Positions 31,326 to 42,494 of a stretch of 64,000 nt of DNA are shown one piece after another. Source of the stretch: Echinarachnius parma (Eukaryota > Echinodermata > Echinoidea > Clypeasteroida > Echinarachniidae); contig JBAMJV010003958.1 of NCBI GenBank assembly GCA_037951105.1, positions 62,001-126,000 of the forward strand, written 5' to 3'. How positions within the stretch are numbered: the stretch's first letter is position 1; each line of letters opens with the position of its first letter. The translations under genes were made by a program, and so were the position numbers. The notes under the pieces were generated by a model. It did no database searches, was not told where the DNA came from, and saw only the letters and a program-made list of their open reading frames with translations.

Positions 31326-31606
31326 TTACAGCCCACTGGAGGTAGTCACAAATAAACAACTCACTATTGACGTCATACTACCACTCCATGTATGAAATGG
31401 CGAGTGAAACAACAAACGGAACAGAGAGACCGATTTTTCGGTTTAACTGGAGGCTGCCATGTTGTGACGTTGCAAATGGACGTAAAAATAGTGGGTTACG
31501 TAACCTCTGACATAGCAGCGGAGTAAGCCGTTTTTTTTATAGCCCGGATGAAACGTCATTTGAACGTGGACTGTTTCAAAATATGTCGGCTTCCAGTGGG
31601 CAGTAA
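31326..31606. mobile_element. Palindromic MITE with CAGCCCACTGGA ends
   Basis: The left TTACAGCCCACTGGAGG and right CTTCCAGTGGGCAGTAA are inverted. A truncated relative is at about 15188-15335. Confidence 0.7.
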
Positions 31607-32044
31607 AACCAATGGAGAATGGACTAAAAACATTTCGAAACTGATATTACTAGCTAGATTCAAGAAAAAAATGAACATGTAGTGTATTGTAATTCTTTTG
31701 AAATGTAGTTGTTCTTATGTAAGTTTATTATAAGCCTCATTTATCAATACTCATTTAGTTGAAGACTAATTTCATATAACATTCATTTCCTTCCTCTACG
31801 TCTCATACACATGTGCTATGATATGCATTTCTATTTTTGTAAAGACAATTTGGAGTGTACATTTGACGAACATTATTATTAGCCGAATTTTAGCCAGAAT
31901 AACGCTACAAAATATTACTTAGACCTCTAAGACAGTAGACAAATTGACTGTAGACGAAGAGGCCGCCAGAAAGGGGTGTACAAATTATATTTTGTGAACT
32001 GATGTAGTTTTAACCATGTAGACAAGATGGAATACATGGCAAGG
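31607..32044. other. AT-rich spacer
   Basis: Nothing recognisable between the MITE and the CA-rich array. Confidence 0.4.
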
Positions 32045-32985
32045 TCGCAAAATGAACGCGCACGCACACACGTACACACAGACGTGCACAGACTAACACC
32101 CACTAACCCACACACTGACGCACACAGACCCACATACACACACACACACACAAACGCATCTAGGACATTCACACACACATACACAAACGCTTCCAGGACA
32201 TTCACACACACATTCACAACCCACACGTACATACTGACGCACACACTGCCACACAAATACGCACACACACACAAACATGACACACGCCACACATACTGAC
32301 GCACGGAGACACATACACGCTGACGCACACAGACAACCACACATGCACGCGCTGACGCACACACACAAAAACACACGTACCCACAAACACAAACGCATCT
32401 AGGACATTCACACACATACACAAACGCTTCCAGGACATTCACACACACATGCACAACCCACACGTACATACTGACGCACACACTGCCACACACATACGCA
32501 CACGCTTACGCACACACACACAAACACACAGACATGACACACGCCACAAATACTGACTCACGAAGACACATACACGCTGACGCACACAGACAACCACACA
32601 TGCACATGTGCTGACGCACACACACACACACACATACCCACAAACATGTACGCACACACACACACACGCAAACGTGCGTGTATAGAACGCACATGTATAC
32701 ACACGCGTAAACACACAAACACACATACACAAACAAATCCAGGACATTCACACACACATGCACAACCCACCCCACACACATGGATACAAACATGCGTGCA
32801 CATACGTACGTTCATGTACACAATCACACACATACATACACAAATACATCCAGGACATTCACAAACACATGACATGCGCAATCCAACACATACACATACA
32901 AAAGACACACATACACGCAAGCATGCACACAAACACACATAGGCACACGCACGCTCACAGACACACACATACACACATATCTGAA
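32045..32985. repeat. CA-rich minisatellite with higher-order repeat
   Basis: The array is built from ACACAC runs with CACGTACAC, CTGACGCACACA and CCAGGACATTCACAC segments. The block from CATCTAGGACATTCAC through CTGACGCACACACTGCC recurs at about 32155-32400 and 32396-32640, and the CCAGGACATTCACAC part again near 32740 and 32848. Open frames across it on both strands (Cys/Val-rich or Thr/His-rich) are artefacts. Confidence 0.9.
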
Positions 32986-34233
32986 CTTCTGACAATTTCA
33001 TTGTTTTTTTTAATGGTGTCTAGCCAATTTTAGGCTGATGATTCTAATTTTGTAACCTCGAGCGATGTTTTAATAAAATAAATTATGACAAATCAAAAAT
33101 GACTACCAAAGCTACAACTTTAATATGCAAGAATGCACCTTTTTGGTTTTGTTACTGGCATTCATAGGACTTAAAATCAGCATATTACAATTGACAAACA
33201 TAACGAAATAATTAAGCATTACTCATACAAGAAGGAGACTCTATAAAGGTGTAGAATTAAAGGGAAAGAAAACAGACCCCAGTCAAAAACATGACTATTA
33301 AAACCATTATGGTTATAAACACTGTTTGACATTATAGATCTGATCCACATGATGATACATTATGTTGCATTATAATGACTAGTTTTATCTACAAGGTTTG
33401 GAAACACAATCTTACCTGCAGCAAGAGACTTTTACACCATCTTTCTTTGCTTTTGACGTAAATATATTTATGTACACGTTTCATAAATGATTTCATACAA
33501 ATAATACAAAAGTTAACATAAAATGTAATAAACGTAATGGTTGAAAGTACTGATACAATACAAATACCCATATTTTCTGATCATGGATTTGTACACATAT
33601 ACACATTTCCCTTCAAAACATATTCATGAAATAATACAATTGAAATAAATAAATGTAAGTTTATCTTAAATAGAACTTTGAAAAGTTAATGCAAAATAAT
33701 ACAATACAATTTTGTTCCTTGTAACAGTACTTAGTTATGAAAGCGAAAATAATGTCGCTCATTACCCGTTCAAAATAGGAAATACTGCATGTTGTGCTCT
33801 CGTGCGATACCTTTTCTTCCGAATTGCACAGTTGCATAATAATCTATAATTTCTGACAAAACATGACAGACTTTCTATAACCTTTCGCATAAATTATAAA
33901 CACATACTTTTAAACAAAACAAAAGAAAAAATACATAATTGTCGTTTCATGTCATTAGTGTGAAGATGCAATTATTCATTACTTGACTTACCTCAATTTG
34001 GCTAATCATTCGGAATGAGAAAATTACCAATATTTAATAAGTAAATCAATAATTACGAAATAATTATACACAAATATGCATATTAATGGGCAGGTCCAAG
34101 CTATTAGCCCTGTACATCACATTTCCATCACATTTCCATTATACAACATATTTCTGCGAATATAATTTAAAATTGCTATGGGTATTGATTACCTTTTCTG
34201 ATAATTATCAGCGCTAATGAGTTTTAATGGTGG
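32986..34233. other. AT-rich intergenic region
   Basis: No gene or clear repeat is visible. The sequence has many ATAAAT and AATACAAT strings but no organised structure. Confidence 0.4.
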
Positions 34234-34295
34234 AGACAGAGAGAGAGAGAGATAGATTTAGAAAGAAAGATATATAGATATATATAGATAGATAG

Positions 34296-34366
<71 letters not shown>

Positions 34367-34388
34367 GTGATAGAGAGATAGATATATT
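34234..34388. repeat. GATA microsatellite
   Basis: About 25 units of GATA, mostly perfect in 34297-34364, with GA and TATA-type degenerate flanks. Confidence 0.95.
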
Positions 34389-35162
34389 ATATATAGAAAA
34401 AATGTTTGCGATGGACACCCCACCTGCTTACACGACTATCAACCAGTGGTCTCGGCCTCGCTTCGGAATCTTTTGCCGACGAAATAGCACCCCCCTTGAA
34501 CAAATCCTGGGTACGCGAATATGGACAAGATAGAGGTAGAGTACAAATTGTACATACTTTTACCATTTGTACGCGGTAATTATAAGCCTGAAAGACTTCG
34601 TTCAACGCTCCGATCCTGCCCAAAATGATTACATCACGACTCATAATTCATGTTGATGAAGTAATACAACTATATTAGAATAAGCATAATTCATCAATAC
34701 GATTGTAACTATAATAATAACATTATATAGAATGCATGATCTACTAGTAACAACATAATAAACTAACAGTATACTTTCAACAACTATACACCCGAAATAA
34801 TGATGTAGAAAATATATACATTGCTTGTAAAACTTTGTGCGATGTAATTACAGAATTTCAAAATAATCATTAAATCTTATCTATTTACTCATCGAAACAC
34901 CTTGGCGTCGTTTTGAAATTGAAATTGAAATCGCCGCTTTTATTTCAAGTTCTCTTTCTTGGTCACTGTGGTATGTCTCAACCAAAAAGGCTGCAAATGC
35001 GTTTTTTTTAAATAAATTGAGCCATTATCGCGATCATTGCAATATTTATGACGTCATCGTGTTTTAGCTACTGCAGTCAATACAAAACAGTCATAGTTGA
35101 CGTAATGATCTGCTCAAACGTCTTTCTACATGATTTATGATGTATCATGAAACTACACTTTA
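34389..35162. other. Intergenic region
   Basis: No gene is supported. The short stretch at about 34400-34520 is less AT-rich than its surroundings but contains no convincing frame. Confidence 0.35.
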
Positions 35163-35260
35163 CGGCCGGTATTCTGAAGTCGTGTCTAACTTAGTCATGA
35201 CTAAAGTTAAATAACTGTTTAGTTAAACAGGACTTAGTCACGACTTCAGAATACCGGCCT
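35163..35260. mobile_element. Short perfect-ended palindrome, about 98 bases
   Basis: CGGCCGGTATTCTGAAGTCGTG is mirrored by CACGACTTCAGAATACCGGCC. The same end motif (GTATTCTGAAGT) occurs in the element at 35880-36334, so this is a mini version of that family. Confidence 0.85.
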
Positions 35261-35609
35261 ATATGTTTACAGTATGTTCATATTCAGCTATATATCAAAG
35301 GACACGTTCAAAGGCATAACCATTCCTATAGCTTCTACACAAACAGTGACCTGTCCTTCTGCTACCGTGTATGTCATTTCACAGTAATAATTAAGGCAGC
35401 TCATGTGTCATGATGTTTAGATTTGTCGATACATAATTGGTTGAAATTTGAATAGAGTTCTTTGTCAGAGCTTATCTTTCATGATGATAGACAGGGAACA
35501 TGCATTTCCCCCCCTCTCGATCTGCATGGATATGTATCCAAAATATACAACTCCAAACTGATATACAATTTATATCGTTATCATTTACAGTGACGTTGCC
35601 CTTGTTACA

Positions 35610-35825
35610 TATCACCGGATAGCGTTACCAGACGCCTGACAGAAGAGCAACATTTTCAATCCGTGTGTCTCCGTTCGAATGCGTTTCTTGTCCGTTTCTT
35701 GTTCGGCGAATGCGTTCCTTGTCAGGCAACGTCCATTGTTTTATCCTGCGGAACGTGGTGTGCATGCTGCAATGGAGACAACTTTCACCACCAGATAATT
35801 TTATTTCGCGAATTGGTTTTGATTC
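35610..35825. mobile_element. MITE fragment, TATCACCGGATAGCG family
   Basis: It starts ATATCACCGGATAGCGTTAC and shares TCCGTTCGAATGCGTTTCTTG and TGGAGACAACTTTCACCACC with the intact copy at 51161-51384. The right end is decayed. Confidence 0.75.
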
Positions 35826-35879
35826 GACCTCTATATGACTACACACACTCAGTAGGTGATGATATTTAGAGTAGACTAT

Positions 35880-36334
35880 GACCCGTATTCTTAAGTTAGT
35901 CAGGACTTAGACACGACTTTAGAATACAACAAGTTAATGAGTCGAATCTTATGACTGAAATCAGACGGACTTAAACATGCAGGCCTTAAGCCAGGCGCAG
36001 ACAGAGCCGACTCGACAAGATCCGACGTGTTTTCAGTCAGGGTAGAGTCAGTTTCGCTCAGTCGGAGCCGATCCAACATGTTGAATCGGCCTTGAATGAC
36101 CTCCGACTGGCACTTGACTGGAAAACCGGAGTCCTGAGGCAGCGCATACTGAGTTAATCAGGCTGAAAACCAGTCGGATCGGGTCGAGTCGGCTCTGTCT
36201 GCGCCGGGCATTAGAGGGGGCTTAGTCACGACTGAGATAAACATGACTTAAACACGACTTCAGAATACCAAATCCTTAATCACAAATTCCTGACAACTTG
36301 ATTCAGGACTTAGACGCAACTTCAGAATACGGGC
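35880..36334. mobile_element. Palindromic MITE interrupted by another MITE
   Basis: ACCCGTATTCTTAAGTTAGT at the left pairs with ACTTCAGAATACGGGCC at the right, with several GACTTAGACACGACTTCAGA-type repeats inside. An unrelated palindrome at 35988-36213 sits within it. Confidence 0.75.
35988..36213. mobile_element. GC-rich palindromic MITE, GGCGCAGACAGAGCCGACTC family
   Basis: GGCGCAGACAGAGCCGACTC on the left is mirrored by GAGTCGGCTCTGTCTGCGCC on the right. The same family occurs at 43966-44182. Flanking TTA at both sides fits a 3-base target duplication as in PIF/Harbinger elements. It lies inside the MITE at 35880-36334. Confidence 0.88.
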
Positions 36335-36538
36335 CATGTTGTTGAAACTGAGACTATTTCACTGTTTTGTCTGAGCTCCTTACTATTATCGTGAACTGGT
36401 GTCAAGTATCATCCTCTGTCGGGCTCTAAGGGTCACACCTCTAACTGTCCTATCCTTCGCATCTATGACTAGCATTTCCATAAAGAAGGCAGTTGGTGTC
36501 GAAATTTAGAGTCATATTGAGACTAATTCCGTGCTTAG

Positions 36539-37543
36539 TCAGAGCTCCTCTCGTTCATGCTCGTGAACGGGCGACGATTCATCGTCCATTTGACTACACG
36601 CGCTCTGCGACGCATGCGCAACCATGTGATGGCATTTGCTTACTTGTTTGGCGGTGGAGTTCGACATGCGCACGTTGCGATTGGGCCTGAAAAGCACGAC
36701 GTAGACTTTAGGCACGAAGAGGCACGCGAGGCACGCTGTGGCGCTGAGGCAGACCGCGAACCCGACGCTGATGATCCGCAGCTCCATGTTGGACTGCGTC
36801 AGCGCGTAGATGGGCACGATCGCGAGCCATATGATGCACGTCGTGTACAGCGTGAACCCGATGAATTTCGCTTCGTTGAACTGTCCCGGGATCTTGCGCG
36901 TGAGGAACGCGTACGCCGTGCATAGCAGCATCAACAGGATTGGGTAGGCCATGTTGAGGAGCGACAGGTGGTTGACGAAGCAGCTGCATACGAGGTAGAC
37001 CAACTCCTCCCCCGCGACCGACCGCACGGTTTGAGGGTGGTACGCCGCCATCAGCACCGCCGACAGGATGGCTTGTACCCCAACGAGGATGACCGTGATG
37101 ATCACCTGCGATGTGGGACTTATGAATTCCGGTCGCTTCGCTGTGGAACGGCCATTTTGGAAGATGCGGTGGACGCGATTGGTCTTGACGAGGAGGGCGC
37201 TGTAGCAGACGGTGAAGCCGTGCGACATCATGAGCTGGTGGAGCCCGCAGACGATCTCGGTCGGGTAGACGAAGAAGAGAAGGGACATGGTGTAGCACAA
37301 GAAGACCCCAAACAGCAACACAGCCATCAGTTCTTTTCCCGATGCTTTTATGAGCGGCGTCATGCGGTATTTTGCAAACACCAGACCGATAAAAGCCGTA
37401 GCGAAAATCCCCATGCTCGCGAAGACGATCACCACCACAGCCCATCCTGTTGAGGAGATCGGTTGCTCGGGCACCGGTTCGCATCCCGTGTACGACACGT
37501 TCGTCCGCGTCCCTTCCTGGCACAGCACGCACGTCTCTTCGTC
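36539..37543 (-). CDS. mGluR last exon: end of cysteine-rich domain, seven helices, tail
   Basis: The acceptor is TTTGTCTGTCAACCAG, then GACGAAGAGACG. It encodes DEETCVLCQEGTRTNVSYTG of the cysteine-rich domain, helices 1-7 and a short Ser/His-rich tail ending EREEL. The exon has a higher GC content than its surroundings. The Met-initiated frame beginning upstream at 37558 uses intron bases and is not the start. Confidence 0.92.
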   Translation of the reverse strand, partial: DEETCVLCQEGTRTNVSYTGCEPVPEQPISSTGWAVVVIVFASMGIFATAFIGLVFAKYRMTPLIKASGKELMAVLLFGVFLCYTMSLLFFVYPTEIVCGLHQLMMSHGFTVCYSALLVKTNRVHRIFQNGRSTAKRPEFISPTSQVIITVILVGVQAILSAVLMAAYHPQTVRSVAGEELVYLVCSCFVNHLSLLNMAYPILLMLLCTAYAFLTRKIPGQFNEAKFIGFTLYTTCIIWLAIVPIYALTQSNMELRIISVGFAVCLSATACLACLFVPKVYVVLFRPNRNVRMSNSTAKQVSKCHHMVAHASQSACSQMDDESSPVHEHEREEL

Positions 37544-40500
37544 CTGGTTGACAGACAAATACAGGCAGAGAGAGAGAGAGAAAGGAAGATAATGAGATGG
37601 ACATAGACAATCAGATGATATAGCAATATAATAATATGGAGGGACGCAACAATCATGCAGACATTTCTGCTTGGATTTCAGTCACACAGATAGAGAGAGA
37701 AAGAAAGAAAGATAATGAGACGGATACAGACAAACAGTTGATAAAAAATATGATATGGTGGAGCTTAGCAAGTCAATCATGTACACATTTCTACTTGGAG
37801 TACTAGCTTATCTCACCCCAGTCTTCAAAGAAACGAAATCAAGTTCACAGATAGCAAGTACTTGCAAGATTAGTTTTCAAATTTATTAAGATATTTCTAT
37901 GGATACGATCGAGCATTACTAAATTCAACATTCTCTTATAAATACACTAATGCTAAAACTTTCATTATAAAAAACTTATCACTGAAGTTTTAAGAATTAG
38001 AGAAGACTTACCAGGAGATAACTCCGGTCGGCGCAAGGCTCACACTGCCAGCAGCACGCGTCTTCAAGGATCACCTTCTTCTCCCAAGGAAGACAAGGGA
38101 CGCTGCAGATGGACGTCGGGTACGCGGGCGAGTTCAGATTGAACTGGACGTGGGATTCGTTGAGGTGTAGCTGGTTGCTGAAGTGTCCCACCGTGACGTA
38201 TTCGTACTCCCCCGACGAGATCTGCTGGTAGTTGAGCAGTGCGTACATTGCAGGGCCATCGCCGGCCTCATCGAAACTCAGCGATGTTCCGGTGATGCCT
38301 ACAGAGGAACAGAAAAGAGATGGTGGTGATGAATAATTATTATCGTCAATATTAAGAAGAGGGAGACAATTTAGAGAAACAAATAGACGGTTGCTGAAGT
38401 GACCTACGGTGACATATCCATACTCTGCCACTAAAACCTGCTAGTAGTCAATTGGTAGTTGACAGGTGTGTCCATAGAGGGGCCATCGTCCCCAGGCGTC
38501 ATCGAAACTCAGCGATATTCCAGTGATGCCTTGAGATATATACAAAAAGGAGACGATGACAGGTAATTAGGAGAATATAAGTTGGAAGTACACCGATAGA
38601 GAATGAGATAAGTTTATAGGAAAATTATAGAGACCTACTGGGAGTTGAAAAGTGTGCTTATAAAGCAGGACCATCACAGGCCTCAAGGAAACCCAGTTAA
38701 TGAAAGGACCAATGGCGTTCAGGGCCAATCATTTCAGAGACCTATTAACCTATGACTAAAGACTCTTAGGACAAATGACGCAACGAAGCAATGACATTTA
38801 TATTACCAAAGACTTGTAGAAACAATGACCTATGACCCTAGGACCAGAAACTAACGAGCCAAAGGAGCAATAACTTTTATGACCAACGATCCTTAGGACC
38901 AAAGAGTCATGATACATGTACATTTGTAGGAACAATAACCCATACAATCGTTGACTCTTGAACAAGGGACCCCTGGGTTTAGTGACCTGAAGTACCAAAT
39001 AACCATAAGAACGATAAGGCAAGGTCCAATAACCTGAAGGACCAACAACCCATATCAATAATGACTCCATAACAAAGGACCAATGATCCATACGACTTAT
39101 GACCACAAGGACCAGATATTCTAAGGCCCCCGTTAGTCACACAGGACCAATGACCCCTAGGGTAACAAACCTCAAGCAAGGGACAAATTATCTGTAAGCC
39201 TGGTTACCTCTGAAATGCACGTTGCTCAGGTATTGCTTCAGGTCGTCCCCGCTGACGGGTCGCATGCGGTCGCACAGCCCCTCCTTCCCCCCACACACGT
39301 CTGCGTGCATGTCCTTTAGAGCGTAGGCGAAGGCTAACAGGGCGTCGGCAACAAACTGCAGTTGGTAAAGCTGGTGGTAACCCTGCGTTTCATCGATCTC
39401 CTCATCCCCGGTGCACCGGCGTGGAAACCTTTGTGAAATGAACAACATACAAATGTTAGTTTATTTGTTGTATATGTTGAATATCTAATTTGGTTATAAA
39501 ACAATATTAAGAGGTACATCCGTACATACAGATTAAATGTAATCCATTTATTGTCAGTAACCAATGAAATATTAACAGTAATGCAATTACAATGTATTAC
39601 CTTAAATAGTAATCAATCAATCAATCAATCAACATATATAGTGTATCTATCTATCTTTAGATCTATCTATACATAATTATACTGATAGTGTACTAAGTAT
39701 AATTATACCTATAATATACATATTCATACATACAAGAAAACACTGTATGGAGACATTCCTAGTATTTCACTACACCGACGCAGAACAACTTTTTAAAACT
39801 ATTCATAACTATATATAACTTATTTATCTATTCATTCGACCCATCGATCCATCTATGTCTGATATCCACTCTAATCACCTTGCGCGGTTCGGAGGACGGT
39901 GCACCACGTGGTTGTAGCTGGCGATCGTGTCCGTGCTCGACCACGTGCAGTTATGGAGTGTCTCCCAGTACTCGAGCAGCCAGGGGTTGCGTAGGCCGTG
40001 CTCGTCGTCGTCGGGTCGGAGGTTGGTGAAATACTCATCAAATCCTGAACAAAATAAACACAATTGAATACTTTAGGCGTATCAATCATAAATTGCCTGA
40101 GCATGAATCTCTATCAGAGCACAATGTATGTTCCTAATTTATGCAGTGTGGCGAGATTCTGTTTCTGAAATTGTTCGAGAAATGCCAGAGAAATTATTTG
40201 ACAAAAACAAAATGCATAATTTGTAAAAACAAACATTAGGTGATGTTGAACTATAACGGCTAAGACTAAGTGTTTGTACTTCAGTGTGTAGGCGCGATAG
40301 TTTTTTTAAAATTATTTAATCCAGCTGCAGATTATAGTTCCCATACTAAGTCACTCCTTTCACACAGACCTCTTAGTTTCACACACTCTTCCTATTTTCA
40401 ATCAACACCTTCTGGTAATATTGTTACAGCGCCATCTCACAGGGTGTGACGTATAGCTTCGTTTTGATATATTTAGTAGAATAGTAACCAAACAAACATT

Positions 40501-42404
40501 ACAATTATACAGGGTGGCCCCGGAAAAATGGAACAACATACTCCTCACTATACAGGGCGGTCAAAAAAACAACGGAACGGTTTATTTCATAAAAAACAGG
40601 GTTAGCAAAAACAACGGAACGGCATAGGCCTACTTCTCATGAGAAAGTGAGCACACCAAACAATAGTGTCTATACTGAATCCATTAGAAATGGAATATTT
40701 TTACCGAGAAAAAAAAAATGACAACAGATGATTATGTATTTAAACAAAAGACTTCTGAGCTCTGAAATTTCACACATTCTTCCTATATTCAATCATCACC
40801 TTCTGGTAATATTGTTAAAGCGCCCTCTCACATTGTGTGACGTATAGTTTCGTTTTGATATCTTCAGTAGATATGGACTGAGCAAACATACTTTTGCAGG
40901 GTGGCTCATAAACAAAATAACGATATACACTCTACTATACAGGGTGGTCTAGAAAATACGAAACGGAATATGATTTCTTTTTACAACGTGACATGGGTAC
41001 AGGGCAAATAATTATACAGGGTGGCCCAGAAAAAACGGAATGGCATACTTCAAATCAAGAAACAACCAAATAACGGCCTATTTCCCGTTACGTGAGAATA
41101 ACGCGATTGAATCCTCTAGATAGTAAATCATTTACCAAGAAAATTATACAAAGATCATTCATTTTTGTTTAAGGCAGTATTTGTTCTAGAACGATTTTTG
41201 TGACACATTGTTAGGGTTTCAAATTTGTTCCAATTTCAACAACATTGCAGCCGGAAAAGTAGCCTCTTTCTCCTACCGAAATGAAGACTCTTTGTTAAAG
41301 TCATACCTGTAAAGTGTCCAAATCCACGAAAATTACTTGGAGCTTCCTCGTTTCTCTTCTACCGTGTTGTTTAGCTTATGGTAAGAGAATAATAAAAATA
41401 GGGTTTGATTTTTTCAAATGTCCCTTTAGTATGAAGATAATTATCATTGAAAATCATTATTTTAAAAGCGTTAATCAACGCAATTGAAAAAAAAGTACAA
41501 TTGTTGTAGCTATAACGCGTCCGCATTGCAGCACGCGTGGGAACATTCCGGAGATTGAACTTTGAACCCAGCGAGCACAAATTCCATGAATTCTGTACTA
41601 CGTGTGTAATCATACACGGGTGCGAATATCTCAAACGGCTGATTATTACTGTGACAAATGTATGGCAGACCATCAGTAAAATATGAACTCAATATTCGTT
41701 TTTTTCACGAGGTAAACAGTGTTCGTTTTCTTTCAAACTTTCACAAATCTTTCAATTGTATTTTACAATGATATTGATATAGGATTGAAGTCCCAAATGT
41801 CATTTTGTGCAATATCTGACACTTTACAGGTATCACTTTAATGTGGATTACACGGCTAAAACACACATTAACCATGAGTTAAACATCATTGCATAACAAT
41901 ATGGCAGGAAAAGTAGGCTATTTTCCGGCCGCAATTTTTATGGAAAAAAAATGAAGCAAAACATTGTGTCACTAATTTCACTCTAATAAACATAACGTTT
42001 CCCAAAGTGGTTTCAGTTTTGAAATCTGTAGGAGATATGAAATTTGCAGTTGGCGTTTTTGTCGGACCACTTGGAGTACTTCTTGACTCGGAGTACTTGG
42101 TGAGGATCGTCTTTATCATTATAGTTACTTATATTTAGGACAGTATGAACATTAATTAAAAATGTTCCCCGGGAAGCAAACGTGAATCCTAGTAAATAAT
42201 AACACCAGTACTTACCCGGGATTGGTTTGGTTGTCGGGTGGATCGTAATAGCGCCCTCCAGCACCGCTTCGTTGTTCAGCGTCTGGTACTGTCGACCGCT
42301 CCACGAGTCGCTCCCGATCCAAACAAAATGGCCGACTTTATCGGCACGCTGCACGGCCTGTAGCAGACGATACACGTGCTTCTCAACGCTCCAGATGATC
42401 ACAA
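36539..42404 (-). CDS. Metabotropic glutamate receptor (class C GPCR), 3' five exons
   Basis: Exons 42216-42404, 39879-40044, 39208-39428, 38012-38298 and 36539-37543 all have AG/GT borders and keep one frame across four introns. The product contains the second lobe of the extracellular ligand-binding domain, the cysteine-rich domain and seven membrane helices with a tail of about 55 residues. Signatures include GHFVWIGSDSW, PIPGFDEYF, CCWQCEPC, CYSALLVKTNRV, FNEAKFIGFTLYTTCIIWLA and PKVYVVLFRPNRNV. PEFISPTSQV and the RKIPGQFNEAKFIGF loop resemble group II/III receptors, which couple to Gi/o. Subgroup is not settled. Glutamate is the expected ligand, but the exons for the first lobe were not found in the 21.6 kb upstream in this window. 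Introns contain MITEs and repeated exon fragments. Confidence 0.93.
37563..37800. repeat. Two-copy tandem repeat in the last mGluR intron, unit about 125 bases
   Basis: Both copies run GAGAGAGAAAG, AAGATAATGAGA, GGACATAGACAA-like, then ATATGG..GG and CATTTCTRCTTGGA. The two differ at many positions, so the duplication is not recent. Confidence 0.75.
38012..38298 (-). CDS. mGluR exon: end of ligand-binding domain and cysteine-rich domain
   Basis: The exon encodes ITGTSLSFDEAGDGPAMYAL through SICSVPC, CCWQCEPC and ADRSYLL. Its donor is GTAAGT. FDEAGDGPAMY matches the conserved FDxxGDxPxxY of the mGluR ligand-binding domain. Decayed copies of its 5' part follow at higher coordinates (38380-38700). 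Confidence 0.9.
38380..38700 (-). pseudogene. Decayed tandem copies of the 38012-38298 mGluR exon start
   Basis: The bases at 38391-38530 repeat TTGCTGAAGTG, GTGACATATCCATACTC and TCATCGAAACTCAGCGATAT from the real exon, including the region of its acceptor. A third, poorer copy (GACCATCACAGGCCTCAAGG) is at about 38640-38700. The unit is about 220-240 bases. On the - strand the second copy still encodes VAEYGYVTVGHFSNR but lacks a continuous exon. Confidence 0.8.
38700..39185. repeat. Degenerate short-period tandem repeat (AGGACCAATGACC)
   Basis: Many imperfect copies of a motif like AGGACCAATGACCTATGA, spaced roughly every 15-30 bases, fill the intron between two mGluR exons. Open frames here are artefacts. 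Confidence 0.7.
39208..39428 (-). CDS. mGluR exon: ligand-binding domain, GLCD segment
   Basis: The exon encodes FPRRCTGDEEID, LQFVADALLAFAYALKDMH and CGGKEGLCDRMRPVSGDDL. Acceptor TTTCACAAAG and donor GTAACC are adequate, and the frame joins exactly with both neighbours. Confidence 0.9.
39879..40044 (-). CDS. mGluR exon: ligand-binding domain, FDEYFTNLRP segment
   Basis: The exon encodes FDEYFTNLRPDDDEHGLRNP and WLLEYWETLHNCTWSS, matching the conserved FDxYF and NPWxxEFW parts of mGluRs. The acceptor follows TTTATTTTGTTCAG, the donor is GTGATT. Confidence 0.88.
40379..41070. repeat. Tandem duplication (about 390 bases) with repeated ATACAGGGTGG motif
   Basis: The segment TTCCTATTTTCAATC, CACCTTCTGGTAATATTGTT, AGCGCCATCTCACAGGGTG and GTATAGCTTCGTTTTGATAT at 40388-40470 recurs at 40778-40862. 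After each copy come TATACAGGGTGGYC-type motifs followed by A-rich ACGGAACGG-type strings (40509, 40552, 40597, 40896, 40938, 41013). Confidence 0.8.
41295..41841. mobile_element. MITE in an mGluR intron, TTAAAGTSAYACCTGTAAAGTGTC family
   Basis: TTAAAGTCATACCTGTAAAG at the left is mirrored by CTTTACAGGTATCACTTTAA at the right. A second copy at 48485-49040 matches over most of its length (GGAGCTTCCTCGTTTCTCTT, GTTTAGCTTATGGTAAGAGA). Confidence 0.9.
42216..42404 (-). CDS. mGluR exon: ligand-binding domain, GHFVWIGSDSW segment
   Basis: The exon encodes VVIIWSVEKHVYRLLQAVQR, GHFVWIGSDSW and AITIHPTTKPIPG, all typical of the second lobe of class C receptor ligand-binding domains. The donor is GTAAGT. 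The next exon upstream was not found. Partial copies of this exon lie just beyond it (42495-42745). Confidence 0.9.
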
Positions 42405-42494
42405 CTGTTAAATAATAATCAAAAGAATATGAGTATCGAATTATGAATAAACACAAAACGTTATGAATGCAAAATAATGATTTCAATTCAAATT

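Noticed and set aside
31927-33033. Cys/Val-rich and Thr/His-rich frames on both strands
   Set aside because: They are produced by the CA-rich array, with no domain or codon pattern of a gene.
36708-37610. A 300-residue frame overlapping the receptor's last exon
   Set aside because: It is an alternative phase of the seven-helix exon and has no recognisable domain.
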